Shown here piece by piece: positions 8,373 through 16,451 of a stretch of DNA of 64,000 bases. Source of the stretch: Candidatus Endomicrobiellum siamense (GTDB lineage: Bacteria > Elusimicrobiota > Endomicrobiia > Endomicrobiales > Endomicrobiaceae). Positions within the stretch are counted from its first letter, which is position 1; every line of letters begins with the position of its first letter. The stretch covers positions 1 to 64,000 of the forward strand of contig JAIRXS010000020.1 of NCBI GenBank assembly GCA_031268145.1, given 5' to 3'. Under the pieces are notes generated by a model. The model made no database searches, was not told the DNA's origin, and saw only the letters and a list, made by a program, of their open reading frames with translations. The translations under genes were made by a program, and so were the position numbers.

Positions 8373-10640
8373 ATGGAAAGTTTAAATACTAAAAATGAAA
8401 TTAAATCTTTTGTAGCCACGTGGCGTAATTTTGCCCCAGAAAAGCCTATTGAAAATGCTGTTATATATTTTTGGAATAGTCATAATAATCACCTTGATGA
8501 AAAAGAAATAATACAGGCCACAATTGATCTAGTACATAAAGATTTTAATTTAGAAACTTGTGAGAAATATGAAGTACAAACTGGGCACTTAAATCGTTGG
8601 AATTATATGACTAAAAATTTTGATGAAATATCTAAACAAGAGCTTGAACAAGCAATAAACAAAGGATACGAAGAACAAAACATTTGGATGCAAAGATGCC
8701 AGCGAGATCTACAAAACTTTATGTCTAAAGATTGGAAAGATTGTATTTCTGAAAAAGAAAACCCTTATTATGAGCAATGTAAACAATTAATAGTTGAAAA
8801 ATTAAAAAGCGATAAAAATTTTTTTGATGCTTTCTCAAAAACTGTTAGTTCTTATGCTGATAGACATGGAAAAAGTTTAAAAAATGGGGAGCAATACATT
8901 TTAGAAGAAATTTCTTGGATATTTAGCTTACCCTTGGTACATTTGAACAAAAATATATATTTAGTACATGTAGGCAACGATAATCCAATAATAAAAGAAA
9001 TGTTTCATAGCTTCTCAAATCTCAATAAGGCTGTAAAATGGCTATCTCCTCGCAGTAAAGAATTTACTTTTAAAAACGAAGCGGATTTTTTGATGTACTA
9101 TAATGTAAATCATCGTTACGCTGGTTACTCTTATGCTCTTAAAAATAAATATATTGTGGAAAAACCAACTTGGAAAAGATTTCATATTCAGCCCCCCCCC
9201 CATTTAGGTTTTGAGCCTATGGAAAAAACAATATTGCAACACATTATTGAAAAATTACCGTGTCATATTTATTGGTTAAATCGTGATAATGTGTATCTTG
9301 GTTGCAACCTAGAGCAAGCAAAAGATTTTGGCTTGAAATCCACACATGAAGTTATAGGAAAAAATAATTTTGATTTTCATGATTACGATACTGCTCTTCA
9401 ACTGAATAAAATTAATGAGCTTGTTATGTCAACAGGCAGGGCTTATGAAGGAGAAGAACCAGCCTGGATTGAAAAAGACACCGCTAATTGTTTATCTACA
9501 AAAGTTCCTCTTTTTGACATTCAGGGAAAAATTATTGGTTTACTCGGAGTCTCTCTAGACATAACAGATCGAAAAAGAGTAGAAGAGCTAGAGAAGCAAA
9601 AAGAGTTGTATGAACTAGCAAGAAAGGTAGCGCATGATATAGGTTCACCTTTACAAGCATTAGAGGTAGTACAGTTTATATCTTTAAAAAAATTAGACGA
9701 AAAAGAAAAACATATGTTTCAACTAGCAATAAAAAGTATACACGATATTTCAGATAGTTTGATAAAGAAGTATAGAAAAGAAGAAAAAATAAGCTATAAT
9801 AACAATTATATAGCGGTAGATTTAAGGATGAACGAGTCTATAGAAAGTAAGCGTTATGAGTACCAAGATAAAAGCCTAAGGATTAATTTTTATCCTGATG
9901 AAAGTAATAAATTTGTGTTTATAAAAGGAAATTCTTCAAATTTTTCTAGAATGATGTCAAACTTATTAAATAATGCGCTAGAAGCTATAGAAGATAAGGA
10001 AGGTATTATAGATGTGTCATATGAAGTCAAGGGAGAAGAAGTAGAAATAAGAGTAAAAGACAATGGCAATGGAATGCCCAAAGAGATGGTAGAAAAGTTA
10101 AACAATGGAGAAGCAGTGGGAAGCACAAGGGAGAAAGGGCATGGAATAGGAATGGAACAAATAATAACTACAATAAAAGAGATGAATGGAAAAATGGAAG
10201 TAATTTCTACTAAAGGAAGAGGTACAGAGTTTATGTTAAGATTTAATAAATCAGACGCACCAAAATGGTTTGCAAAAAAGATAGAGTTAAAGAAAGGGGA
10301 TACAGTAGTAATATTAGATGATGAGGTATTGATACATGAGGTATGGAAGGTCCGCTTAAAAGAGTATGAAAACAACATAAATGTTAAATATTTTACAGAA
10401 GGGTTAGAAGCTATAAATTTTTTAAATTCAATAGAAGATAAGAGTAAAGTATTTTTATTTACAGATTATGAATTGAAAGGACAAGATATAAATGGGATAG
10501 AAGTGATAGAAAAAAGCCAAATGCACGAAAGGCATGTTTTGGTGACAAGTAAAGATTTATCTGACATTAAAAACTTCAATGAAAAAATAAGATTATTTAA
10601 TAAACTACATCTATACGAAATACCTTTAAGTTTAGAATAG
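8373..10640 (+). CDS. Hybrid sensor kinase with N-terminal cyclodipeptide-synthase-like domain, PAS, HisKA/HATPase and receiver
   Basis: A 755-aa four-part protein. Residues ~25-260 resemble tRNA-dependent cyclodipeptide synthases: Ser36 in NSHNNH (S-x-x-N, like Ser37 of AlbC), then Tyr175-x3-Glu179 in QYILEEISWIF (like Tyr178/Glu182), with the right spacing and the intervening W-x-x-C / Y-E-Q pattern. The position of AlbC Tyr202 is not clearly kept. Residues ~284-400 are a PAS domain ending in DITDRKR. The kinase core has the H-box VAHDIGSPLQ (His421), N-box NLLNNALEAIED, and G-boxes DNGNGMP and GHGIGM. Residues ~643-755 are a receiver (DD649-650, acceptor Asp698, Thr725/Ser726) whose end is short and has IPLSL where a conserved Lys is expected. 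A run of ten C (9192-9201) encodes PPP between the first two domains. No membrane segment is seen, so it is cytoplasmic. GAGG ribosome site before the ATG. Confidence 0.8.
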   Translation: MESLNTKNEIKSFVATWRNFAPEKPIENAVIYFWNSHNNHLDEKEIIQATIDLVHKDFNLETCEKYEVQTGHLNRWNYMTKNFDEISKQELEQAINKGYEEQNIWMQRCQRDLQNFMSKDWKDCISEKENPYYEQCKQLIVEKLKSDKNFFDAFSKTVSSYADRHGKSLKNGEQYILEEISWIFSLPLVHLNKNIYLVHVGNDNPIIKEMFHSFSNLNKAVKWLSPRSKEFTFKNEADFLMYYNVNHRYAGYSYALKNKYIVEKPTWKRFHIQPPPHLGFEPMEKTILQHIIEKLPCHIYWLNRDNVYLGCNLEQAKDFGLKSTHEVIGKNNFDFHDYDTALQLNKINELVMSTGRAYEGEEPAWIEKDTANCLSTKVPLFDIQGKIIGLLGVSLDITDRKRVEELEKQKELYELARKVAHDIGSPLQALEVVQFISLKKLDEKEKHMFQLAIKSIHDISDSLIKKYRKEEKISYNNNYIAVDLRMNESIESKRYEYQDKSLRINFYPDESNKFVFIKGNSSNFSRMMSNLLNNALEAIEDKEGIIDVSYEVKGEEVEIRVKDNGNGMPKEMVEKLNNGEAVGSTREKGHGIGMEQIITTIKEMNGKMEVISTKGRGTEFMLRFNKSDAPKWFAKKIELKKGDTVVILDDEVLIHEVWKVRLKEYENNINVKYFTEGLEAINFLNSIEDKSKVFLFTDYELKGQDINGIEVIEKSQMHERHVLVTSKDLSDIKNFNEKIRLFNKLHLYEIPLSLE
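9192..9201 (+). repeat. Poly-C (10) tract inside the hybrid kinase gene
   Basis: Ten consecutive C in a ~30% GC genome encode the Pro-Pro-Pro linker between the synthase-like and PAS domains. Nine C would place TAG two codons later; eleven C would place TGA within a few codons. Such tracts are typical slipped-strand contingency sites. Confidence 0.7.
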
Positions 10641-10762
10641 TGTTACTTAAATGACACCCTATTTAAATATTTAAAACAGGTAAAACGGCGGTTTATAATT
10701 TTGAACTTTTTTGGCAATAGGTCTAAGCTATTGAATTAACGGTTGGGCACCAAATCGGTCAA

Positions 10763-10778
10763 GTCAGGAGACCCTGAC
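10763..10778 (+). terminator. Hairpin downstream of the hybrid kinase
   Basis: GTCAGG-AGAC-CCTGAC forms a 6-bp stem with a 4-base loop, followed by CTTTTCT. It is placed ~125 bases after the kinase stop, between convergent genes, and is a plausible intrinsic terminator or the 3' end of a small RNA. Confidence 0.5.
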
Positions 10779-10859
10779 CTTTTCTCCAAAGTAGTAGATA
10801 AAATAAAACAAATGGATGGATAGTATAAGGTAAAACTACTTTTATTTTGTTTTATAAAA

Positions 10860-11105
10860 CTATATGGTTACAAGTTTTACTTTTACGCCGTCTATTTTTT
10901 GTAGTTGTAGAACTAGATTGTCAATGTCTGACTTTTCTGAGATAAGTTCTAAAATGATAAGTCCTTTTTGAGAACAGACTTGAGAGGAACTGTCATGTAT
11001 GCCAAGCCTTGTTTTTATTGCACATCCTGAATTTGTTAAAATTTCTTGAATTTTTATAGCGTAAGCTTCTCTTTGCTCTACTGATAAAATTAAAATGTTT
11101 GCCAT
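10860..11105 (-). CDS. Small ACT-like protein resembling TM1266 family
   Basis: An 81-aa protein with an alternating strand/helix pattern (NILILSVEQRE, then TRLGIHDSS, GLIILELIS, and a final GVKVKLVTI) that resembles the small ferredoxin-like/ACT-type proteins annotated as TM1266-type regulators. The ATG at 11105 is chosen because GGAGG lies 6 bases upstream; a longer frame to 11135 has no such site. It follows the deacetylase gene by 26 bases and is probably last in that operon. No ligand or partner is evident, and no hydrogenase genes are in the window, so the regulatory role is only a family guess. Confidence 0.6.
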   Translation of the reverse strand: MANILILSVEQREAYAIKIQEILTNSGCAIKTRLGIHDSSSQVCSQKGLIILELISEKSDIDNLVLQLQKIDGVKVKLVTI

Positions 11106-11131
11106 TTTAAACCTCCATTTTTGTTCTACAT

Positions 11132-11803
11132 TCAAATTTTTATATCAAGCAATTGAGTTACTGTAACTATCTCATATCCTTTATTTTTAATATCATCTAT
11201 AAAGTCTCCTAAAAAAGATATTACTTTTTCATTTTTAGATAAATCGTGCATTAAAAATATTGCTCCATTTGAGATAGCATTTTTATATTTTAAATACATT
11301 TCGTTTGCAGGCATACTTTGCCAATCTGTACCAAAACTCCAGTTAATTACATAGTACCCCCATTTACTTGCCACTTGGATAGAATCTTGCTTGGCATATC
11401 CGTGAGCGAATCTCACAAGAAAAGTTTTTATGCCTAAAATGTTTTTTATTACAGATTCTGCTTTTAAAATTTCTCGTTCCATTTTTAAATTTTTATCTTC
11501 ATTTTTATAGGAATAAAAATTTATATGTCCATAAGTGTGGTTAGCAATCTCATGTCCTGCATCTAAAACCATTTTTGCTAAAGCAGGATTATCTACTACA
11601 CTCACACCTAACATAAAAAACGTAGCTTTAACTTCTTTTTCTTTTAAAATTTCTAATATCTTTTTTGTGGCTTTGCCAGGGCCATCATCAAAAGTTAATG
11701 CAACCTTTTTTTCTAACTTATTACCGTTAGCATAAAAAGTTCTGCCTTGTATAATAGATAAGTTAAATAAACAAAAAAACAATGCCAATAATATTTTTTT
11801 CAT
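11132..11803 (-). CDS. Secreted polysaccharide deacetylase (NodB homology domain)
   Basis: The protein begins with a signal peptide (MKKILLALFFCLFNLSII) and contains the carbohydrate esterase 4 motifs: TFDDGP with the catalytic and metal Asp pair, HEIANHTYGH providing the two metal His, a RFAHGYA motif, and a final LMHDLS. It would remove N-acetyl groups from peptidoglycan or another polysaccharide in the periplasm or outside. The ATG at 11803 overlaps the stop of the preceding kinase-like gene (ATGA), indicating translational coupling; the longer upstream frame lacks sense as a start because it would bury the signal peptide. About 223 aa. Confidence 0.88.
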   Translation of the reverse strand: MKKILLALFFCLFNLSIIQGRTFYANGNKLEKKVALTFDDGPGKATKKILEILKEKEVKATFFMLGVSVVDNPALAKMVLDAGHEIANHTYGHINFYSYKNEDKNLKMEREILKAESVIKNILGIKTFLVRFAHGYAKQDSIQVASKWGYYVINWSFGTDWQSMPANEMYLKYKNAISNGAIFLMHDLSKNEKVISFLGDFIDDIKNKGYEIVTVTQLLDIKI

Positions 11804-12393
11804 TTTGACCACACCATAAGAGTAGACAATAAAGTTAATGCGCCTGCATTGATTATTTGCATCCAAAAATTATCATTTAATTTCCAAGGTACAGCTTCTA
11901 CAAATGTGGCTACAACAGCACCTAAAAGTGCAAATTTAAAATTAAACATAAATAAGCCTATTATAAGGCACACTATAAAACAAGCAGTACTACCTTCTAA
12001 ACTTTTCCCAAATAATATTTTATGTTTACCAAAAGCTCTACCTATTAACGCTGCTGCTGTATCTGCAAAAACCATATATAAAAAACTTGTTAAAACTATA
12101 TATTTATTGGAAAACATCAATATAGTAAGAAGCCCTCCTAAAAGTGTCCAAACCAATCCGCTCATCTTATCTGCTTCCTGCTGTCTATAAAAACCTTTAA
12201 AATTATCTTTAAAAAAATTATTAAACTTTTGTATTTTAAACCTTAAAAATTCCAAACATATTACTATAAGTATAGCTACACTCAAACCCAAAATAACAAT
12301 ACTTTTAGGCAAATACCAGTACCCTAATATATATATAAGACACATCAAATGTACAAATTTTCTTTTTATTTCGTCTTTTGGAATGAGACCCAT
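11800..12393 (-). CDS. Dolichol/phytol kinase-like CTP-dependent membrane protein
   Basis: A 197-aa polytopic membrane protein of the SEC59/VTE5/DGK1 family, which phosphorylate isoprenoid alcohols or diacylglycerol using CTP. Support comes from RKFVHLMCLIYIL near the N-terminus (RK-x-H motif), the FADTAAALIGRAFGKHKI block and GKSLEGSTACF, all typical of the family, with about six hydrophobic segments. It overlaps the M50-like gene by 28 bases and the deacetylase by 4 bases, so all three form a coupled operon likely concerned with envelope lipid or polysaccharide recycling. The precise substrate cannot be read from sequence. Confidence 0.75.
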   Translation of the reverse strand: MGLIPKDEIKRKFVHLMCLIYILGYWYLPKSIVILGLSVAILIVICLEFLRFKIQKFNNFFKDNFKGFYRQQEADKMSGLVWTLLGGLLTILMFSNKYIVLTSFLYMVFADTAAALIGRAFGKHKILFGKSLEGSTACFIVCLIIGLFMFNFKFALLGAVVATFVEAVPWKLNDNFWMQIINAGALTLLSTLMVWSK

Positions 12394-13055
12394 ATATTTA
12401 ACGCTCCATAATAAATAAATTTATATATAGAAATTATATTTTCAAAATATTCTATAAAAATATCCTTTATACTTATTTCATTTAAAAATACTATCGCTAA
12501 AATAATAGTAAAAACTATAAAATTAACAAAAAGAATTATAACATAAGAAAAAAAAGCTCCATAAACTTTTAAATCTGATTGTTCTATTGTAAGTACATAT
12601 ACTGTAAGTGCTATATGAAAAGCTATAGATATACCTATAAAAAAAAGAAAATAGTTATAAAACGGTTTAATATCAAAAAAACAGCCACATAAAAAATAAA
12701 CAAATATTATGATAATTGTATATATAGGAAAAATGTAAGGAGCTAAAGTTATACATAAGTTATCTTTATTTAAGACTACATTCCCGCTGTCTTTGCCAAC
12801 ATTAAACTTTTTTATCTTAGCTCCGCTTAAAATACCAGCAATCGCATGGGAAAGTTCGTGTCCAAAAACATATAAACGCATTGGTTTGTAAAATACAATT
12901 TGAAATATAATATAAATTAAAATTCCTATCCAAAACACAACAAATTTATTCCCTGAATTTGCTGCAAATGTAAGAAAATTTTTAAAAAAAGTATAACCTA
13001 TTGCTCCTATCATGGGAGCTAATAAAATCGCAAAAATATTTCTTATAAATTTCAT
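12366..13055 (-). CDS. M50-like membrane metalloprotease
   Basis: A 229-aa very hydrophobic protein with the zinc motif HELSH (VFGHELSHAIAGIL) inside a predicted membrane region, followed by GAKIKKF and a NVVLN stretch as in M50B-type intramembrane proteases. Six or so hydrophobic segments are visible. The second metal-site motif is less clear: APYIFP may take its place. It starts 23 bases after the hppA terminator hairpin and has a poor ribosome site (an A-rich stretch). It is first in the operon with the dolichol-kinase-like and deacetylase genes. The substrate is unknown. Confidence 0.68.
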   Translation of the reverse strand: MKFIRNIFAILLAPMIGAIGYTFFKNFLTFAANSGNKFVVFWIGILIYIIFQIVFYKPMRLYVFGHELSHAIAGILSGAKIKKFNVGKDSGNVVLNKDNLCITLAPYIFPIYTIIIIFVYFLCGCFFDIKPFYNYFLFFIGISIAFHIALTVYVLTIEQSDLKVYGAFFSYVIILFVNFIVFTIILAIVFLNEISIKDIFIEYFENIISIYKFIYYGALNIWVSFQKTK

Positions 13056-13071
13056 TTTTTTACATTAAAAT

Positions 13072-13105
13072 GAGGTGACGAAACAAAATAGATATTCGCC
13101 ACCTC
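13072..13105 (-). terminator. Terminator of hppA
   Basis: GAGGTG (13072-13077) pairs with CACCTC (13100-13105), extended by CGAA/TTCG across a one-base mismatch, and the minus strand continues ATTTTAATG. It lies 32 bases after the hppA stop. Confidence 0.7.
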
Positions 13106-13136
13106 AAATATAATTTTAACTTTATTCCTTATTATA

Positions 13137-15554
13137 TTACTTTATGTGATCGTCTTTTGTTTTCATATCAGTAAAAGATTTCACTACAAAAACAATAGAA
13201 ATTATAAAAAACAATCCCGCAAGAATAACACTTAAAGAACCTTCTTTATTTAGAACCATTGCAAGTTCTAAAGCTAAAAGTCCAAAAAGCGTTGTAAACT
13301 TAATAATAGGGTTCATGGCTACAGATGAAGTATCTTTGAATGGATCACCGACTGTGTCGCCCACAACAGTGGCTTTATGAAGATCTGTCCCTTTTTCACG
13401 CAAATCAACTTCAACATACTTTTTCGCATTGTCCCAAGCTCCGCCTGCATTAGCCATAAATATTGCTTGGAAAAGCCCAAACAAAGCTATAGAAATGAGA
13501 TAACCTATAAAAAAGTAAGGTTCAATAAAAGCAAATGCTAAAGTTGTAAAGAAAACAACCATAAATAAATTTATCATACCTTTTTGAGCATACTTTGTAC
13601 AAATCTCTACAACTTTTTTAGAATCTTCTGTAGAAGCTTTCTCAGAGCTGCCATCAAGTTTAATATTGTTTTTAATAAATTCCACAGCTTTATACGCTCC
13701 ACTTGTTACAGCATGATTTGACGCACCTGTAAACCAGTAAATTATTGCCCCACCTGCAATTAAACCTAGTAAAAATGGCGCATGTATTAAAGATAAATAT
13801 TCTAAACCTGTAGTAAGTTTATCTGTAAGCATAACAATTGTAGAAAAGATCATCGTTGTAGCACCAACCACAGCTGTACCTATAAGAACAGGCTTGGCTG
13901 TAGCTTTAAATGTGTTTCCTGCACCGTCATTTTCTTCAAGCAATAACTTAGATTTTTCAAAAGTTGGTTTAAAACCAAAACCTTTCTCTATTTCTTGACT
14001 TATATTAGGTATATTTTCTACTAATGAAAGCTCATATACCGATTGAGCGTTATCTGTAACTGGTCCATAAGAATCAACAGCAATCGTAACAGGCCCCATA
14101 CCCAAAAAACCAAAAGCAACAAGCCCAAAAGCAAATACTGCAGGGGCAATCATTATATCGCCAATTCCTAAAGAACTTATCAAATAGGCTATAACCATAA
14201 GAATAATAATCGCTATTCCCATCCAATAAGCACTAAAATTCCCTGCTGTAAGACCTGCCAAAATATTAAGAGAAGAGCCACCATGTTTTGAAGAATTTAC
14301 TACATTTTGTACAAAAGAACTTTTAACAGACGTAAAAATTTTTACAACCTCTGGTATTATTGCGCCCGCTATTGTTCCACAACTAATTATAAGAGAAAGT
14401 TTCCACCAAAGTGAACCGTCGCCCAAATCACCAATAACAAGATTAGAAACAACAAATGTTAAAGTTATAGAAACTAATGAAGTTATCCATACCAAAGAAG
14501 TTAGAGGAGATTCAAAATTCATTTTATCCGCAACTAAATATTTAATTTTTGAAAAGGAAGCGTTAATACCATAGGAAAGGGCACTGGAAATAAGCATTAT
14601 TAAACGCATAACAAAAACCCATACTAAAAGCTTTACTTGTAAAACAGGGTCATTTACTGCAAGCACTATAAAAGTTACAAGAGCTACTCCTGTAACACCG
14701 TAAGTTTCAAACCCATCTGCAGTAGGACCTACAGAGTCTCCGGCATTATCTCCTGTACAATCTGCAATAACTCCTGGGTTTCTTGCGTCATCTTCTTTGA
14801 TATTGAAAACAATTTTCATTAAATCTGAGCCGATGTCTGCAATTTTTGTAAAAATTCCACCTGCAATTCTTAAAACTGACGCCCCTAAAGATTCTCCAAC
14901 TGCAAAACCTATAAAGCAAGGACCTGCAAAATCTGAAGGGATAAAAAGCAAAATGATAAGCATTATTAAAAGTTCAATACTGATCAAAAGCATACCAATA
15001 CTCATACCTGCACGAAGAGGTATTGCATAAAGAGGAAAAGGTTTGCCGTTTAAACTTGCAAAAGCGGTTCTAGAATTTGCAAAAGTATTAATCCTCATAC
15101 CAAACCAAGCTACAGTATAACTTCCAAGAATGCCAACAATGCTGCACAAAACAATTGTTACGACTTTAACTGCTGAGAAATGTTCCAAAATGCCAAAATA
15201 TACAACTATAATAACTGCAAGCAAAACTTCTAAAATAACAATAAACTTACCTTGTGTTATAAGATAAGTTTTACAAGTTTCGTATATAAGTTCTGAAATG
15301 GCCTGCATAGATTTGTGAACTGGAAGATTTTTTATATTCAAGAAATGATAAATTCCGAAAAACACTCCAAAAATACAAATAATAAAGCCAAACATCAAAA
15401 GAGATTTCCCATCTATCAAATTCCCAAAAAAACTTACAGAAGATAAATCTGGAATGATTAAGTTTGCTTCACTGGCTAAAGCTTTACTTACGATTGTAAA
15501 CAACACGCTAAGCACTGTCACAATTTTTCTCCACGCAAAAACTTTACTTAACAT
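13137..15554 (-). CDS. hppA: Membrane-bound proton/sodium-translocating pyrophosphatase
   Basis: Couples pyrophosphate hydrolysis to H+ or Na+ export. The 805-aa protein has ~16 hydrophobic segments and the signature active-site loops: DIGSDLMKIV, the DDARNPGVIADCTGDNAGD region, DAYGPVTDN-like SYGPVTDNA, and GDTVGDPFKDTSSVAMN. The position that separates K+-dependent (Ala) from K+-independent (Lys) enzymes reads Lys in GNTFKATAK, which predicts K+ independence. It is longer than the usual ~700 aa, with an N-terminal hydrophobic leader and longer loops. AGGAG precedes the ATG. A PPi-driven pump suits a fermenting anaerobe that saves ATP. Confidence 0.95.
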   Translation of the reverse strand: MLSKVFAWRKIVTVLSVLFTIVSKALASEANLIIPDLSSVSFFGNLIDGKSLLMFGFIICIFGVFFGIYHFLNIKNLPVHKSMQAISELIYETCKTYLITQGKFIVILEVLLAVIIVVYFGILEHFSAVKVVTIVLCSIVGILGSYTVAWFGMRINTFANSRTAFASLNGKPFPLYAIPLRAGMSIGMLLISIELLIMLIILLFIPSDFAGPCFIGFAVGESLGASVLRIAGGIFTKIADIGSDLMKIVFNIKEDDARNPGVIADCTGDNAGDSVGPTADGFETYGVTGVALVTFIVLAVNDPVLQVKLLVWVFVMRLIMLISSALSYGINASFSKIKYLVADKMNFESPLTSLVWITSLVSITLTFVVSNLVIGDLGDGSLWWKLSLIISCGTIAGAIIPEVVKIFTSVKSSFVQNVVNSSKHGGSSLNILAGLTAGNFSAYWMGIAIIILMVIAYLISSLGIGDIMIAPAVFAFGLVAFGFLGMGPVTIAVDSYGPVTDNAQSVYELSLVENIPNISQEIEKGFGFKPTFEKSKLLLEENDGAGNTFKATAKPVLIGTAVVGATTMIFSTIVMLTDKLTTGLEYLSLIHAPFLLGLIAGGAIIYWFTGASNHAVTSGAYKAVEFIKNNIKLDGSSEKASTEDSKKVVEICTKYAQKGMINLFMVVFFTTLAFAFIEPYFFIGYLISIALFGLFQAIFMANAGGAWDNAKKYVEVDLREKGTDLHKATVVGDTVGDPFKDTSSVAMNPIIKFTTLFGLLALELAMVLNKEGSLSVILAGLFFIISIVFVVKSFTDMKTKDDHIK

Positions 15555-15609
15555 AATAAATAACTCCTAATTTGTTTTTTTATTGCTATGTTTTTATAAT
15601 AAATACAAT

Positions 15610-16002
15610 TTATTTTTTTAAAACCTTTTCTTTAACTTTAATATTTTTCCATATTGCTTCTACATCTTTTACTGTTTTGGCTTTACAATTACCAAAAACA
15701 TGAGGATGCCTTCTTATAAGTTTTTTATTTAACTTTTTTATTACACTGACAATATCAAAATCTTTGTTTTCTTTTGCTATCTTGGCATGAAATACAACTT
15801 GTAGTAAAATATCACCAAGCTCTTCTTCTAAGTTTTGCATATCTTTATTTTCTATAGCTTTTTTCACTTCTCTAGTTTCAGAAAATAAATGTTTTATTAA
15901 AGATTCGTGTGTTTGTTCTTTATCCCACACACACCCGTTCTTTGAGCGCAATTTAGTAAAAATATTAACTAATTCATCAAATTCTTTCAAATATTGTTTC
16001 AT
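15610..16002 (-). CDS. mazG: MazG-type nucleoside triphosphate pyrophosphohydrolase
   Basis: A 130-aa single-domain MazG that would hydrolyse (d)NTPs to monophosphates and PPi. It has the helical signature with the metal-binding pattern SETREVKKAIE and EEELGDILLQVVFHA (ExxE..ExxD) and the RHPHVFG motif. E. coli MazG has two such domains (263 aa); this is a one-domain form, which is common. It lies directly upstream of hppA on the same strand (55-base gap), and its product PPi could feed the pump, but that link is inference. No Shine-Dalgarno is obvious. Confidence 0.88.
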   Translation of the reverse strand: MKQYLKEFDELVNIFTKLRSKNGCVWDKEQTHESLIKHLFSETREVKKAIENKDMQNLEEELGDILLQVVFHAKIAKENKDFDIVSVIKKLNKKLIRRHPHVFGNCKAKTVKDVEAIWKNIKVKEKVLKK

Positions 16003-16451
16003 AATCTATTAAAATAACAAAATAAATAAAGAGACCTGTAAAGTATACAATTTCTTAAGCATTTCTTGCAAGATTTGCACCTTATAGTGTCAGGCAAAAC
16101 GCATGAAAATATTTACCGACGAAAGTTAACCCACCACCCTACTTTCTCCACTAAGAAGAGAGGAAATGGCCACGACGACAATAAGATTTTATCATAGCTT
16201 TCATGCGTTTGTCGTGCTTATAGTGTTCATTCCAAAATCAAAATGATAAAGAACAACTCGACCTTATACGAAATCCTCAAATTCCAATACGACGTTATAA
16301 TTATAGCTATGCAAAACAAATACTACACAAAAAATACAATGTTAAAATTGTTCTTTGATTTTCAAATGACAAATATATTACAATTATTTGACATTTGTTA
16401 TTAAAAAAGTAGCTATATTATTGTTATTCAGTTTTAATAAGGATAAAAAAA
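16003..16451. other. Gene-free stretch with an intact MITE-like insertion
   Basis: The 126-bp repeat (16091-16216) and its 10-bp target duplication occupy the first half. From about 16217 to 16440 the sequence is AT-rich with no open frame of interest. The promoter of the MNT/HEPN pair should be here. Confidence 0.5.
16081..16226. mobile_element. MITE-like element, copy B, with 10-bp target-site duplication
   Basis: The element runs 16091-16216. Its left end CAGGCAAAACGCATGAAA and the reverse complement of its right end CACGACAAACGCATGAAA agree at 15 of 18 positions. It is flanked on both sides by the identical ten bases CTTATAGTGT (16081-16090 and 16217-16226), the footprint of transposition. 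With 126 bp it has no room for a transposase and must have been moved in trans. Related copies lie at 524, 1832 and 7972. No full-length parent element is in this window. Confidence 0.85.

Noticed and set aside
8107-8385. 92-codon open frame upstream of the hybrid kinase
   Set aside because: No ribosome binding site, overlaps the kinase start, Lys/Ile-rich composition of random AT-rich sequence; at most a decayed remnant.
10680-10785. Possible SRP or other structured RNA before the 10763 hairpin
   Set aside because: No GGAA tetraloop domain or other conserved SRP core; the simple hairpin is enough to explain it as a terminator.
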